Origin: Allolobophora icterica
Lineage: Eukaryota; Annelida; Clitellata; Crassiclitellata; Lumbricidae
Assembly: GCA_963556255.1 (NCBI GenBank)
Contig: OY744617.1
Location: forward strand, 26,855,871 to 26,919,870
Direction of reading: 5' to 3'
Length of the DNA: 64,000 nucleotides
Below are positions 63,030 to 64,000 of this stretch, piece by piece; position 1 is the stretch's first letter; every line of letters starts with the position of its first letter. The notes under the pieces were generated by a model that saw nothing but the letters and a program-made list of their open reading frames with translations, had not been told where the DNA came from and did no database searches. Both the position numbers and the translations under genes were made by a program.

Positions 63030-64000
63030 CCATGTCACGGTACGTGGTCACCAGATCGTACTGTAACCGTCGCACATGGATGCTGTCCTGTCACAATCAC
63101 TCAGACGTCGGTGCAGCTTAGAGCGTCATTGCTGTTCGCAGTGCTTGTCGTAGCACGCGAGTGGTTTGTTTCTAAGCAGTTAACCACTTGCGTGAACTGT
63201 CTCAACCTGTGTAGGTTGTTACGGTTCATTTGAGCTCGGCTATGGTTGGGAAATGAACTTGGACTCTGCATAGACCATATGGTTTTGTTAAGGTAGGATG
63301 TGTGACTGACTGTTAAGGAGACCTATCTATGATTACCTGCAGTGTAGCATACTGGCTGTTCCTCTGATTTGAGATTTGTCTGAATCTTCATGACAGAGCA
63401 CCATTCAGTTCAGTTTGGAGCACCATTTTCTCAGTACTTGCACTTGGCTATAAAGATCTGAAGTTGGCTGGGTTAGGTCATCTGTGTGGCTTTATGCCAG
63501 TAATACGAAGAACCGAAAGAACCTGTTAGTCTGTTGCGTTCTTCTGATGCTGGTTCGTTGCTGGAAACTTAAGTTCAGCACAGTTGTAGGATCACATGCT
63601 TCCAGCTGATGTGATCCTCACATTTGGAATCTTGTTCTACAAAAGACTCGAGTTACCAACTCTCGGCGCTCGTGAATAGGTTGGTGCACTGCGTTTGGCT
63701 TTTACGCGACGATTTAGAAATTTGGAGTTCTCGATGACTATCCATCATCATTTAAGTCACTTGTCAAGACTTGTTTTACTCTTATTCAGACTTGGCCCCT
63801 AGTGAACAAACATCCATTCCTCCGATTCAGATTTACTCACTTAGCATGCATATTGCATGCTTTAAATAAATAACGAATAAATGAATAAGTGCAGTGAACA
63901 CTCTGTGACATTCATATGTTATTGGGGTTTGGAAGCCTACAACAATCAAGCTAAAGCAACCCCAGTTATGTCGTTAGGGCAATGGAGAGAAAACAAATCA
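63030..64000 (+). other. presumed FGF-like 3' UTR and flank
   Basis: No further ORF or repeat family recognised. AATAAA at 63865-63870, within 'tttaaataaataacgaataa', is a plausible polyadenylation signal, which would give a 3' UTR of about 850 bases. Confidence 0.45.

Overview
The window is from a repeat-rich eukaryotic, almost certainly animal, nuclear genome. The evidence is spliceosomal introns with GT/AG borders, a canonical U1 snRNA gene, intron-containing tRNA-Leu genes, tRNA-derived SINEs, LINE 3' tails, many hAT-type miniature transposons, and an unusually heavy load of di-, tri- and tetranucleotide microsatellites. The two protein genes I can recognise, an FGF-family ligand and a p67phox (NCF2/NOXA1)-type NADPH oxidase activator, fit a bilaterian, probably marine, invertebrate. 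I cannot place the phylum from this sequence. A run of exactly 200 N at 24225-24424 marks a draft assembly gap.

Layout. 1-6000: MITEs, minisatellites and a 1.4-kb non-autonomous hAT element carrying a second hAT nested in it. 6028-12313 (minus strand): a six-exon p67phox-like gene that keeps the TPR domain and the oxidase activation segment but stops in a proline-rich tail; its introns hold SINEs, two hAT elements and a (GT)n array. 13-14.4 kb: more hAT MITEs, one nested in another. 15170-15331: U1 snRNA with a duplicated upstream element. 16-18.7 kb: long (GACA)n and (CAT)n arrays and a CpG-rich TATA/CRE candidate promoter. 19.0-20.3 kb: four identical tRNA-Leu(CAA) genes with two vestigial tRNA 3' ends between them. 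21-30 kb: purine-rich arrays, a tandem segmental duplication broken by the N gap, and MITEs. 30-58 kb: mostly SINEs, LINE tails, microsatellites and MITEs, with a few CpG-rich TATA/donor-site candidates for first exons but no recognisable gene. 59591-63029 (plus strand): a three-exon divergent FGF gene.

The two genes show no sign of working together: one is a cytosolic NADPH-oxidase regulator, the other a probable secreted growth factor. The RNA genes are independent pol II/III snRNA and pol III tRNA units. Most long ORFs in the window translate microsatellites (poly-TH, CV, SV, DDD, RQTD and similar) and are not genes. No bacterial-type operon, CRISPR array or obvious new defence or biosynthetic system is present. 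The most interesting items are the short p67phox-like gene model, the divergent FGF, a SINE whose tRNA-like promoter region has expanded into a minisatellite, nested hAT elements with intact target-site duplications, and the homogenised tRNA-Leu array.
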